NCBI RefSeq assembly: GCF_900313065.1
Contig: NZ_OMPU01000006.1
Coordinates: forward strand, 30,006-94,005
Source of the DNA: Kiloniella sp. EL199
Lineage (GTDB): Bacteria > Pseudomonadota > Alphaproteobacteria > Kiloniellales > Kiloniellaceae
Length of the DNA: 64,000 bases
Direction of reading: 5' to 3'
In this document: piece by piece, positions 36,936 through 45,600 of the stretch
How the letters are laid out: each line of letters opens with the position of its first letter
How positions within the stretch are numbered: the stretch's first letter is position 1
Translations under genes and position numbers: made by a program
Notes under the pieces: model-generated
Databases searched by the model: none
Seen by the model: only the letters and a program-made list of their open reading frames with translations
What the model was told of the DNA's origin: nothing

Positions 36936-37988
36936 TTAGCCGTAACGGTAAGGTTTACCAGCTTTTTCCATTGTTTTTGCGTATTTTTTAAGAATATCAA
37001 CAACACGTTTGGAGCGTTCGCTCTGTTCTGCGATTTCGTCCCAGAACTTGTAAGCTTCTGCTTCAACAGTTGCCCACTCTTCATCAGGAATAGTTGTAAG
37101 CTCAAGCTTGGTGCCTTCGGTACGTAACTGTGCTTCGCCGCCCCAATACCAGTGCTGACGGTAGTAGTGTGAGCTATCCATGCAAAGCTTGAAGAGCGTT
37201 TTGAGGTGCTCAGGCACTTCATTCCAACGGTCTTCGTTTGCAAAGAAAGAACCACACCAGGCACCAGAAATGTTGTTGGTGAGGAAGTAGTTTGTTACGT
37301 CAGCCCAACCGACAGTATAATCTTCGGTAATACCGGACCAGGCGATACCGTCGAGTTCGCCAGTCTGCATGGCAACTTCGATATCTTCCCAAGGCAGAGT
37401 TACAGGAACAACACCAAAACGGGACAGGAAGCGACCAGCAGTCGGGAAGGTGAATACGCGTTTGCCTTTCAGGTCTGCAAGGCTACGGATCGGGTCTTTT
37501 GTTGCGAAGTGACATGGATCCCATGCACCAGCAGACAACCATTTAACACCGTCAACTTCGTCATAGGCTTCTTCCCAGATTTCATTCAGACCGTACTGGT
37601 TGAAAAGAACTGGTACATCAAGGCTGTAACGTGTGCCAAATGGGAAATATCCACCAAAGACTGATACATCTACTGGTGCAGCGATTGAATCGTCATCACT
37701 CTGTACTGCATCAATTGTACCTTTTTGCATGGCACGGAAGAGTTCACCAGTCGGAACCAACTGATCCGCATAAAACAGCTCGATAACCATTTCACCGTTT
37801 GCTGCTTTGTTAAAAGCATCAATAGCAGGTTTGATTACGTGCTCACCCAGTGCAGGACCCGCATAGGTTTGCAGGCGCCATTTGATGGTAGATTGCGCGT
37901 GGACAGCAGGTGCTGCCAAAGCGGATGCGCCAGCGGCACCAACGGTTGCCAAACCAGCTTTTTTAAGAAAATCGCGTCTATTCGTCAT
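36936..37988 (-). CDS. TRAP transporter solute-binding protein (DctP family)
   Basis: The 350-residue periplasmic protein has a twin-arginine signal (TNRRDFLKKAGLATVGAAG, cleavage near AVHA-QS), then IKWRLQTYAGPALGEHVIKPAIDAFN. Residues of the TRAP fold include SLADLKGKRVFTFPTAGRFLSRFG with the substrate-binding Arg and GELDGIAWSGITEDYTVGWADV. The tryptophan-rich segments and Tat export resemble the keto-acid-binding TakP group, although the ligand cannot be read from sequence. It is separated from dctM by 148 bp, room for its own leader or promoter. Confidence 0.92.
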   Translation of the reverse strand: MTNRRDFLKKAGLATVGAAGASALAAPAVHAQSTIKWRLQTYAGPALGEHVIKPAIDAFNKAANGEMVIELFYADQLVPTGELFRAMQKGTIDAVQSDDDSIAAPVDVSVFGGYFPFGTRYSLDVPVLFNQYGLNEIWEEAYDEVDGVKWLSAGAWDPCHFATKDPIRSLADLKGKRVFTFPTAGRFLSRFGVVPVTLPWEDIEVAMQTGELDGIAWSGITEDYTVGWADVTNYFLTNNISGAWCGSFFANEDRWNEVPEHLKTLFKLCMDSSHYYRQHWYWGGEAQLRTEGTKLELTTIPDEEWATVEAEAYKFWDEIAEQSERSKRVVDILKKYAKTMEKAGKPYRYG

Positions 37989-38136
37989 CGTATAGATACT
38001 CCCTGTTTAAACTTATTAATATCCCGAGAAAGGTTCGGGCGGTTTAAGCTCTTTCACTTTATTCGTGTAGTTTGGTCTTCACTTTTTATTTATCTAACCT
38101 CCTGTCAAAAATCATATTTTTCATCATCCCGCTTTG

Positions 38137-39456
38137 CTAGCCTTTGAAATACTGAGGTAACCAAAGAGCAATTTCAGGGAATGACATAACAATCACTAAT
38201 GCGAAAATCATGATCAGGACAAAAGGGATCACCGAGCGATAGATATCGACTAGTGAAATTTCAGGTGGCGCCATGGCCTTCATCAAAAAGAGGTTGTAGC
38301 CGAAAGGCGGTGTCATATAGGCAACCTGAACTGTGATGGTATAGAGCACGCCATACCAGATTGGGTTAAAGCCGAGGGCAATAACTAGTGGAATGTAGAG
38401 TGGGGCAACAATCACCAGCATGGCAGTATCATCCAGGAACATTCCCATAACGATATAGGAAAGCTGCATCAGGATAAGGATCTCCCACGGGCTTAGACCC
38501 CATTTTTCAAGGAAGAGATTTTCGATTGCTCTTACTGCGCCAAGTCCGTCAAAGACTGCGCCAAAAGCAAGCGCGGCCAGAATAATCCACATAAACATAC
38601 AGCTGATACCCAGCGTTTGTCTGATCGTGGTTTCCAGAACTTTGAAAGTCAGTCGCTTCCTAAAGAGTGCTGCGAGCATTGCTGCTGTTGCACCGACTGC
38701 TGAACTTTCAACAAGGCTGGTGATGCCCGCAACAAAGAAACCCGTCATGAAAACAAAAATCAATAGCGGCAAGATACCAGCTTTTAGCAATGCGATCTTT
38801 TCGCCCAAGGGCATCTGTCGTTCTTCTTTTGGCAGCACGGGGCCAAGTTCAGGCTGTAAACGGCATCTGACAACGATGTAGATCACAAACATTGCCGCCA
38901 GCATCAGGCCCGGAATAGCACCAGCTAGCCATAGATCACTGACAGGTTGACGTGCGATCATACCGTAGAGAACAAGAACAACACTTGGCGGTACCAAAAT
39001 ACCGAGTGAGCTTCCTGCTTGAATAACACCAGTCACCATGACCTTGTCATAGCCGCGCCGTAGCATTTCAGGCAATGCAATGGTAGCGCCGATTGCCATC
39101 CCGGCGACAGATAGACCGTTCATTGCAGAAATGAGAACCATAAGGCAGATGGTTCCAATAGCCAAACCACCGTGAAGAGGCCCCATCCAGACGTGGAACA
39201 TTTTATAGAGGTCACTGGCGATCCCAGATTCAGAAAGCATATAGCCCATGAATACAAAAAGAGGCAGTGTGAGCAGAGGATACCAACTCATTAGTTTTGA
39301 GGCTGCCGTAAACGGCATTTCTACACCGCCTTCGCCCCATAGAAAGAGTGCTGCAACTGCGGCAACAAAACCGATAGCCCCGAAAACACGCTGGCCAGTT
39401 AGCATCATGACCATCATGGTTGAGAACATCAGTAATGCGATCATTTCATAACTCAT
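38137..39456 (-). CDS. TRAP transporter large permease subunit (DctM)
   Basis: The 439-residue membrane protein shows about 12 hydrophobic segments and the DctM blocks GLAIGTICLMVLISAMNGLSVAGMAIGATIALPEM, GVIQAGSSLGILVPPSVVLVLYG and FLDDTAMLVIVAPLYIPLV. It forms the ion-coupled channel with the small permease. Start and the dctQ stop share one base (TAATG), so translation is coupled. Confidence 0.94.
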   Translation of the reverse strand: MSYEMIALLMFSTMMVMMLTGQRVFGAIGFVAAVAALFLWGEGGVEMPFTAASKLMSWYPLLTLPLFVFMGYMLSESGIASDLYKMFHVWMGPLHGGLAIGTICLMVLISAMNGLSVAGMAIGATIALPEMLRRGYDKVMVTGVIQAGSSLGILVPPSVVLVLYGMIARQPVSDLWLAGAIPGLMLAAMFVIYIVVRCRLQPELGPVLPKEERQMPLGEKIALLKAGILPLLIFVFMTGFFVAGITSLVESSAVGATAAMLAALFRKRLTFKVLETTIRQTLGISCMFMWIILAALAFGAVFDGLGAVRAIENLFLEKWGLSPWEILILMQLSYIVMGMFLDDTAMLVIVAPLYIPLVIALGFNPIWYGVLYTITVQVAYMTPPFGYNLFLMKAMAPPEISLVDIYRSVIPFVLIMIFALVIVMSFPEIALWLPQYFKG

Positions 39457-39965
39457 TACAGCGTCACTCCTCTGGCTTTGGCCAGATCTTTAAAGAAAGT
39501 TGCAGTTGCTTGTAGAAGCATAAGAAACACACCAAGAGTCATGAGAACTTTAATAGGTGTCAGTGGGTAGGGAACCAGTGTCCGGGTCTTTTGACCAACT
39601 TCGATGGTGTACATTGTACTGGATATGGCACCGATCAGGAGAACCACGAGATAAAAGATCAGGAAAACAGAGGTCAGGACATCTGCCTTGGCTTTTCCCT
39701 TTTTAGACCAGCTACTGTAGAAGAGGTCCATGCGAACGTGAGCATCTTCCTGCATGGAAAAACCACCACCAAGAAGATAATACGCAGACATAAGAAATTG
39801 AGATATCGTCACGACTGAATTGATTGGTGTATCGAACAGTGTTCTGGAAATTGAGGAATAGAGAAGCAGCCCGATCATGACGAAGATGAGATGCATCGTA
39901 ACCAGCCCTGTAAACCGGTTCAATGTATCTACCCCTCTGACGTAGGACTTTATTATATTGGGCAT
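39456..39965 (-). CDS. TRAP transporter small permease subunit (DctQ)
   Basis: The 169-residue protein has four hydrophobic segments and a DctQ-type loop (YYLLGGGFSMQEDAHVRMDLFYSSWSKKGKAKAD, where E-D-A-H-V-R-M-D is the family core). It partners the large permease encoded directly downstream. One base separates it from the amidohydrolase gene upstream. Confidence 0.93.
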   Translation of the reverse strand: MPNIIKSYVRGVDTLNRFTGLVTMHLIFVMIGLLLYSSISRTLFDTPINSVVTISQFLMSAYYLLGGGFSMQEDAHVRMDLFYSSWSKKGKAKADVLTSVFLIFYLVVLLIGAISSTMYTIEVGQKTRTLVPYPLTPIKVLMTLGVFLMLLQATATFFKDLAKARGVTL

Positions 39966-39966
39966 T

Positions 39967-40800
39967 TCAGTTTCCCAGGCTCGTTTGTTTCGTTGCAGAA
40001 GTTGATTGGTTTTGTTGTTTATCCAGAGCTTCTTTTGCTTTCCCGATAGCTTTGACCAGTAAGGATACTATATGTTTTTGTGTATCTTGATCAGAAATCA
40101 GATCATTCCTGATTTCCAGCATGACATTCATTAATCCGCGTGGAAGAGCATGTTCTGTCAGGGTGTGTGTGACGCCATCAACGGGAGCATAAGGCTCATT
40201 CAGCCTTAAGTCATACTCGGTTGTTTCTGACGCAAAGGATTTTATAAGCTGGCCCGCAAAACGATCGTCTTTGTCATGTAAAAATCCAATTTCAACGTCT
40301 CTTTTTTGCCCTTTGTACACTGGGGTGAACGAGTGAACCGTTATGACTACAGGTTTATGTGTCTCAGTTGTTTTGTGATCGAGACATGCTGTTACAGCGT
40401 CTTTAAAGGGCTTGTAAATTTTGTTTATTCTGTTGTCGCGCTCTTCTTCACCAAGATTTACGTTGCCTGGAATTTCAAAGACTTCACTTTGAAAGGGCAT
40501 TGCATTCCACGCTTCGGGTGGGCGATTACAGTCATATACCAGTCTTGATATACATTGTTCTACAAGCGGAGCGTCCAGTTGTTTTGAAAGCTGTTGTGCA
40601 ACAGCAAGTGCGCCAGGGTCCCATGCAATATGCTGCAGTATGGCATCGTCACTAAGACCAAGCTTGTTGTATTCATCAGGAATATGGTTAGAGGCATGCT
40701 CGCAGATAATTACATAGTCTCCACGGCCTGAAAGGTTGGTTGTTTTAACCACGCTTTCAGGTGAAGAATTATCAACGGAATTTAATAACTCGTTCGACAA
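39967..40800 (-). CDS. N-formylglutamate amidohydrolase family protein
   Basis: The 277-residue product has ICEHASNHIPDEYNKLGLSDD, HIAWDPGALAVAQQLSKQLDAPLVEQCISRLVYDCNR and VHSFTPVYKGQKRDVEIGFLH, plus HALPRGLMNVMLEIRNDLI, all typical of the FGase family (zinc-dependent hydrolysis of N-formylglutamate or similar N-acyl acids). The first 25 residues are polar and variable. No other hut genes are nearby, so a role in histidine breakdown is unlikely. It is the first gene of the TRAP operon and probably acts on the imported compound or a gamma-glutamyl product of the ligase. Confidence 0.87.
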   Translation of the reverse strand: MSNELLNSVDNSSPESVVKTTNLSGRGDYVIICEHASNHIPDEYNKLGLSDDAILQHIAWDPGALAVAQQLSKQLDAPLVEQCISRLVYDCNRPPEAWNAMPFQSEVFEIPGNVNLGEEERDNRINKIYKPFKDAVTACLDHKTTETHKPVVITVHSFTPVYKGQKRDVEIGFLHDKDDRFAGQLIKSFASETTEYDLRLNEPYAPVDGVTHTLTEHALPRGLMNVMLEIRNDLISDQDTQKHIVSLLVKAIGKAKEALDKQQNQSTSATKQTSLGN

Positions 40801-40856
40801 GAACCTTACCCCAGGTATTCTTATATTTTATTTTTTTATAATTTATTTTGAAATTA

Positions 40857-40912
40857 TATTTTCAGAATTGCAAAATAAGTCAAGATATTTTCTGAAAATA
40901 TTATTTCAGAAG
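40857..40912. promoter_or_regulatory. Cluster of TTTTCWGAA palindromes in the TRAP/RpiR divergent region
   Basis: A perfect 17-bp palindrome ATATTTTCTGAAAATAT (40885-40901) is flanked by two imperfect copies of its core, TTTTCAGAA around 40859-40867 and ATTTCAGAA around 40904-40912. They lie in the 223-bp AT-rich gap between the amidohydrolase operon (minus) and the RpiR-type regulator (plus). They are good candidates for the regulator's operators. Confidence 0.55.
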
Positions 40913-41023
40913 AATTACATGTGGAGAATTTTCTTCATTTGTGTTTAAAGTAGGTATTGATTATCAATCTATTGGTATAATTACAGGGTGCCGATAAAGC
41001 CACGGGTGGAATAGAAGCTGAAA

Positions 41024-41899
41024 ATGGGTACAAATCAGAATCTGACTGTTGCGGAACGAATTCGAAAGAAATTTGACAGCTTAACCCGTGCAGAAAGACA
41101 GCTGGCAAACGCCATACTAGAAGATTATCCGGTTTCTGGTCTGGGCAGTATTACTGCTGTTTCCGAGAGTTCCGGTGTTTCGACACCAACGGTGGCTCGA
41201 ATGGCGAAGAAGCTTGGCTTTGGTGGTTTCCCTCAAATGCAGGCGCAACTACACACCGAGCTAAAGGCCACGATATCAAGCCCCATTGCCAAGCATGATT
41301 TGTGGTCTGAAAGTGCGCCGGATACACATATCCTTAATCGTTTTGCGGATGCCGTTTCTGAAAATATGCGGCAGACGTTAAAACAGATTGATCCCGAAGA
41401 GTTTAATGCCGTTGTTGATTTGCTGTCAGATCTTAAGCGTGAAATCCATGTGGTCGGCGGGCGGATTACCCGTTCTATGGCAGATAACTTTTTCACCCAT
41501 ATGCAGGTGATGCGTTCTGGCGTAACACTCGTTGCTCCGAACTCTAATACCTGGGCGCATTATGTCTTGAATATGAATGAAGGTGATGTACTCGTTGCTT
41601 TTGATATCAGGCGTTACGAGCACGATATTCTCCGTTTGGCCGAAGTCGCCAAATCTCGTGGCGTTACGTTGATACTCTTTACCGATCAATGGGGGTCACC
41701 GGCTGCGAAGTTGGCCACTTATAGTTTGAATACCCGGATCGAAGTACCATCTGCCTGGGATTCACTTGTGGTCACACTGTTCTTGGTCGAAGCGGTTATT
41801 GCAGGCGTGCAGGCACAAACCTGGGATGAAACAAAGAGCAGGATGAAAACCCTGGAGGAACTTTTTGATCAAACCAAGATGTTCAAAAAGTTTATCTGA
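41024..41899 (+). CDS. MurR/RpiR family transcriptional regulator
   Basis: The 291-residue product has an N-terminal RpiR-type helix-turn-helix (LTRAERQLANAILEDYPVSGLGSITAVSESSGVSTPTVARMAKKLGFGGFPQMQ, about residues 18-75) and a C-terminal SIS domain (about 125-260) that in this family binds phosphosugars or other small ligands. It is transcribed away from the amidohydrolase-TRAP-ligase operon and is its likely regulator. No sugar-metabolism gene is adjacent, so the SIS ligand may not be a sugar phosphate. Confidence 0.9.
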   Translation: MGTNQNLTVAERIRKKFDSLTRAERQLANAILEDYPVSGLGSITAVSESSGVSTPTVARMAKKLGFGGFPQMQAQLHTELKATISSPIAKHDLWSESAPDTHILNRFADAVSENMRQTLKQIDPEEFNAVVDLLSDLKREIHVVGGRITRSMADNFFTHMQVMRSGVTLVAPNSNTWAHYVLNMNEGDVLVAFDIRRYEHDILRLAEVAKSRGVTLILFTDQWGSPAAKLATYSLNTRIEVPSAWDSLVVTLFLVEAVIAGVQAQTWDETKSRMKTLEELFDQTKMFKKFI

Positions 41900-42016
41900 T
41901 ATTATTCCTGTCTTGCGAGTCCAGAACGGCGGTTGCCGATAGCAAGGTTGATGTGGCATGTTTTGTATAAAATGATGCGTAATAGATTTCCTGTATCCTG
42001 TGGGATACCTCTTTAA

Positions 42017-42121
42017 AATGCATATCATGGTTTCCCGGTGGGAGGAACTAAAGCACTTGAATCAGTATTACGTAAACTAAGAGACAGGATAAAGAATTCT
42101 AAAAGTAGGAAAAATACTTAA
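42017..42121 (+). pseudogene. Possible C-terminal tail of a lost toxin or other protein
   Basis: A 34-codon open stretch without its own start (after TAA at 42014) reads NAYHGFPVGGTKALESVLRK and continues LRDRIKNSKSRKNT, then TAA. The stop abuts the GTG of the next gene with no gap, as a toxin stop typically meets its immunity gene. It is basic, while the next product is acidic. I do not recognise the family. The rest of 41900-42016 holds nothing I can identify. Confidence 0.35.
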
Positions 42122-42649
42122 GTGAATAAAATTAAAATTTCTCTTGTAAAAAACAGCCTCGATCAAGAAAAATCAGTTCGTATGGTAGTGCAAGTGATTT
42201 TTAATGATAACAAAGATCCTGATACTCTTTTGGAATGTGTTTTAGATAGTGTTAATGAGTTGGATCAACTAATTGGCTATGAAAAGAACATACGTAATGA
42301 GGTTTCTCCTGTTCCTATAGTTCCAAATTTATCGATAGTAGATTCAATTGATAAGTTTTATGAGTTACAGATTCAACGTTATGATGAGTTAGGAGAGAAC
42401 GTAAAAGGAACTGTAGAAGAGGACGAATTGGATGATAAAATATTTAATTATAGAAGCTCTCATGGGATTGCTTGGGTCCTGAGAGGGCAGGAAATTACGG
42501 ATGGGCTTATGGGATTGGCTGATGGAAAGTATGAATTTTCAGCAAATGATGATTTTAAGCAATGCCAGTATATCATAGACATTGATAGCTACTTTCAAGA
42601 ATTGAAAAAAGCTAGAGTAGAATATTTAAAAATCACATCCCATAATTAA
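42122..42649 (+). CDS. Hypothetical acidic protein, possible immunity protein
   Basis: This 175-residue product is not recognised. It is acidic (ELDQLIGYEKNIRNE, TVEEDELDDKIFNY, YIIDIDSYFQELKKARVEYL), soluble and without a signal peptide. It is clearly more AT-rich than flanking genes. A GTG start immediately follows the upstream stop. The downstream neighbour is an Rhs-core relic, and acidic orphan genes of this size near Rhs fragments are usually immunity proteins. That role is inference from context. Confidence 0.55.
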   Translation: MNKIKISLVKNSLDQEKSVRMVVQVIFNDNKDPDTLLECVLDSVNELDQLIGYEKNIRNEVSPVPIVPNLSIVDSIDKFYELQIQRYDELGENVKGTVEEDELDDKIFNYRSSHGIAWVLRGQEITDGLMGLADGKYEFSANDDFKQCQYIIDIDSYFQELKKARVEYLKITSHN

Positions 42650-42734
42650 AAGTAGAAATTTAATTGGGTAGGATGTCTTAGATAAGACGTTAAAGTACTA
42701 TGGGACTGAGAAATCTATCCTTGCTTCTGCGGTA

Positions 42735-42915
42735 ATGAATCCTCGCATGCTCTGCCAATACGTAGACGAAGAAGCCGGACGCGGCAGTGGATTAAATCTG
42801 ACCTATCCTCTCTATTACAAATACAGCCGCGACTACGATCCTACCACAGGTCAACCCCATTGGATTGGCGGGAGGCGTGAATACCTATGCTTATGCAGCG
42901 CCGGAGGAGGTTTGA
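42735..42915 (+). pseudogene. Rhs/YD-repeat core relic, frameshifted and truncated
   Basis: In one frame the sequence reads CQYVDEEAG, then after an apparent insertion YYKYSRDYDPTTGQ. In the next frame it continues NPIGLAGGVNTYAYAAPEEV and stops. Together these match the end of an Rhs core (QYYDEETGLYYNYxRDYDPTTGRYxxxDPIGLAGGxNTYAY). Several residues between DPTTG and NPIGL are missing and the frame changes near 42860. The toxin tip that normally follows NTYAY is absent. This is a remnant, not a working gene. Confidence 0.72.
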
Positions 42916-43450
42916 TGACCTTGAAGAGTTAGGTCAAAAGCTGGCGGAAATCGCATTACTGGTACATCGGGGGGCGCCACCTCTTGATCAAGAGGGAAAG
43001 AGAATTGGACTTGGAGATAGTCATAATACTGAGGAGTACTTATTATTGATTAAGCAAATGGATTTATTGGAGACGATTACGGATTGTAATGGTCAGCTAT
43101 ATGAAGTGCTTTTGGAAAGTGAAGACTTAAACCTGTTGGTTTTGAATTTTTGGATCACAGAACGATCAGGAGTTAAAATTCGAACTGATAAGCTTATGTT
43201 GTTTACATTAGCACGTTATCCAGATGAAGATGGTACTTATTTAATAACTGAAGCCAATATTACTGAAGTAAAGGGTACTGATTATACCCTTTTGGAAAAA
43301 CTGAATTATCGATTGATGAAGGATGGGAGGCCTAATATCCAAAACAAAAAAGCTTATTGGCTACATATTGAGGGAGATGTTGTGCTGGATGTATTATGTG
43401 AAGATTACAAAATAAGTGAAATGGAAGGCCCTTTGAAATGTGGAGTTTGA
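42887..43450 (+). CDS. Hypothetical protein after the Rhs relic, possible immunity protein
   Basis: The 187-residue product is not recognised. It is soluble and acidic in the middle (LLLIKQMDLLETITDCNGQLYEVLLESEDLNLLV, LARYPDEDGTYLITEANITEVKG). It starts inside the Rhs relic in another frame, so its first 9-12 residues (MLMQRRRRFDD) may be artefactual and the original start is uncertain. Position directly behind an Rhs core suggests an orphan immunity protein whose toxin was deleted. Confidence 0.55.
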   Translation: MLMQRRRRFDDLEELGQKLAEIALLVHRGAPPLDQEGKRIGLGDSHNTEEYLLLIKQMDLLETITDCNGQLYEVLLESEDLNLLVLNFWITERSGVKIRTDKLMLFTLARYPDEDGTYLITEANITEVKGTDYTLLEKLNYRLMKDGRPNIQNKKAYWLHIEGDVVLDVLCEDYKISEMEGPLKCGV

Positions 43451-43795
43451 TCATAATGTGTAAGGCCTTTATTTCACTTTAACAATTCGCATGAGATCTT
43501 GCTGCCGATGTGATGTTGAACCCGAGGCAGAGCGGCATGGGCGGGGGTGATGGTACCTTCCTAGATTGCTTTTACTTGAGCGTCTTCTTTTGCCGTATTT
43601 ATCAGTGCGATGAGAAAGTCATATTGCCAACAAGAGCAGACAGAGCAATGGAAACCCACAAGGCAGCAATAGGCGCAGAGCGTTTTTGATCTAGTGTTCG
43701 AGAAGCAACAGAATTTGTGCTGTTGAATGTTGGAAAATCAATGCTGGATGTTGTGGTCGAGATTATCTGTTTTTATTAGTTAACATTGAGCAAGG
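43451..43795. other. 345-bp stretch without a recognised gene
   Basis: No frame of convincing length or family similarity was found here on either strand. It separates the Rhs relic from cysE, which runs toward it. The sequence could be further decayed Rhs or mobile DNA, but I could not match it to anything. Confidence 0.5.
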
Positions 43796-44602
43796 TCAGT
43801 CAATTTTGGGTAGGCTCTGGTCCATCTCACGGGCGGGCTGAGGGCAGCAACTTCCGACGACTTTTGCGGGAACACCGACTGCGGTGCAATGCGCCGGGAC
43901 ATCTTCCAGTACAACCGATGTTGCACCGACCTTGGCACACTCACCAATTTCAATATTGCCAAGTATCTTTGCCCCGGCGCAAATAAGCGCCCCTTGACGA
44001 ATTTTAGGATGCCGATCTCCAGTGCCTTTGCCCGTACCGCCAAGCGTTACATTTTGCAGCAGAGAAACGTTGTCTTCAACAACCGTGGTCTCACCTATAA
44101 CAACGCCTGTACCGTGGTCAATCATGATGCCTTTGCCAATTTGGGCCGCCGGGTGGATGTCGAGGCCAAAAACTTCAGAGATCCGGTTTTGCAAGAATAG
44201 TGCGAGAGCCTGTCGGTCATTGTTCCATAACCAATGACTTAATCTGTAGCACTGTAAGGCATGGAAACCTTTGAAGTATAGTAAAGGTTCCAGATGGGAT
44301 GTGCAGGCGGGATCTCTTTCAAAAACGGCAACAATATCTGATCTGATAGATTGCGCTATGCTAGGGTCTGCAGAGAAAGCATCCTCAAACACTTGGCCTA
44401 GAAGTCGAGCCGGAACCGAATTATTGCCCAGTTTTTCTGAAAGCATGTAGCTAATTGCATCTTCCAGATTGTTATGATTGAGCATGGAAGATTGCAGGAA
44501 CCCTGATAGCACAGGTTCTTTGGCGAGCATTTCATTGGCTTCTTTACGAATATAGGACCAGATGAGATCTGTTGTGTCAGCTTGCTCTGCTACATAGGCC
44601 AT
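43796..44602 (-). CDS. cysE: Serine O-acetyltransferase
   Basis: CysE acetylates serine to O-acetylserine, the precursor for cysteine synthesis. The 268-residue product has the N-terminal helical SATase domain (DLIWSYIRKEANEMLAKEPVLSGFLQSSMLNH). The left-handed beta-helix follows (GLDIHPAAQIGKGIMIDHGTGVVIGETTVVEDNVSLLQNVTLGGTGKGTGDRHPKI) with the catalytic His and Asp in the DHGTG region. The C-terminal tail (CCPQPAREMDQSLPKID) ends in Ile-Asp, close to the Ile tail that docks cysteine synthase in many homologues. Confidence 0.94.
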   Translation of the reverse strand: MAYVAEQADTTDLIWSYIRKEANEMLAKEPVLSGFLQSSMLNHNNLEDAISYMLSEKLGNNSVPARLLGQVFEDAFSADPSIAQSIRSDIVAVFERDPACTSHLEPLLYFKGFHALQCYRLSHWLWNNDRQALALFLQNRISEVFGLDIHPAAQIGKGIMIDHGTGVVIGETTVVEDNVSLLQNVTLGGTGKGTGDRHPKIRQGALICAGAKILGNIEIGECAKVGATSVVLEDVPAHCTAVGVPAKVVGSCCPQPAREMDQSLPKID

Positions 44603-45045
44603 TTCTTTGTTCCTTTTCTTGGATAGTAACCGGGAATGTGTCTATCCAGAATTCGTATTATACAATGATATAGGAAAGAGGTGTGATATTTTAAATGAAA
44701 ATTTGTGATGACAGTCATTAGCGATATTTATTTCGTGGTGCTCCTGAAACATTGTTGTGCTCTATAGTGGGGGAAGCATTTAAAGTTGGGCTTTGTCTGT
44801 GACTTCTAATGTAATGCTCTCTGGGTTATCAGTTCTTTTGCTCCTCATGCGGCATCGGAACTTTGTGTGCTGTTCAGCTTTTGTCTCATTTAATCGCTTG
44901 GTATGCCTACAGTTCAGGGCTTCAGCAAAGTATTGAACAGCAGAAGTTACCCCAAGAAGTGTAATTGAAATATTCTGGAATAGAGCGTAACGATTTGTTA
45001 TCTAATGCCTTCTTTATTCCTTTCTATTGCGTAGAAAATAGATTT
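44603..45045. other. Intergenic region between cysE and an acetyltransferase gene
   Basis: This 443-bp stretch is upstream of both the minus-strand cysE and the plus-strand acetyltransferase, so both promoters should be in it. I saw no clear -35/-10 pair, repeat or conserved RNA. An in-frame extension of the acetyltransferase back to 44965 is possible but does not resemble the family. Confidence 0.45.
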
Positions 45046-45594
45046 ATGACCACCTCTTTTTTAGATCTGTTGCCGCTTGAGACCTCAAGATTACGTATTC
45101 GTCAGTATCGTCACACTGATCTCGAAACAACGAGACAGATGAGCCAGGATGCTGAGTTACGAAAATGGCTTATATCCGGTGTGTATAGCGATAAAGAGCA
45201 TGAAGAGTATGTGCGAATTAGCTCAGGTCCTGATACAAAAGATTTTGTTGTTGAAGATAAAATTACGGGGAAAATTATTGGTGAAATGACCTTTCATCTC
45301 TGGTTCGTGGAGAGAACTTGGGAGATGGGATGGCTCATCTTGCCTGAATTCCAAGGGAAGGGCTATGCGAGCGAAGCTGCTAATTCGTTGATAAAAATTG
45401 GATTTGAAGAAATGCAACTTCAAAGGATCGTGGCAATGGCACAGCCAGAAAACCAAGCGTCTTGGCGCGTTATGGAAAAGATTGGTATGCGCAGAGAAGG
45501 CCTTTTTTTACAGTGTATTCCAAGGCCAGATGGTACATGGTGGGATGAAGTACTATACGCAATTCTTGCCAGTGAATACAAAGCTTTGGATTGA
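45046..45594 (+). CDS. GNAT family N-acetyltransferase (RimJ/RimL-like)
   Basis: The 182-residue product has LPLETSRLRIRQYRHTD at the N-terminus, the acetyl-CoA loop region WLILPEFQGKGYASEAANSLIKIGFEEM (Q-x-x-G-x-G/A), and RIVAMAQPENQASWRVMEKIGMRREG, the usual end of the GNAT fold. The target could be a ribosomal or small-molecule amine. The ATG at 45046 is chosen over 44965 because the fold begins there. Confidence 0.87.
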   Translation: MTTSFLDLLPLETSRLRIRQYRHTDLETTRQMSQDAELRKWLISGVYSDKEHEEYVRISSGPDTKDFVVEDKITGKIIGEMTFHLWFVERTWEMGWLILPEFQGKGYASEAANSLIKIGFEEMQLQRIVAMAQPENQASWRVMEKIGMRREGLFLQCIPRPDGTWWDEVLYAILASEYKALD

Positions 45595-45600
45595 AGGTAT

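Noticed and set aside
39967-40800. hutG function in histidine degradation
   Set aside because: No hutH, hutU, hutI or hutF genes are nearby and the gene is embedded in a TRAP operon, so the symbol was not used.
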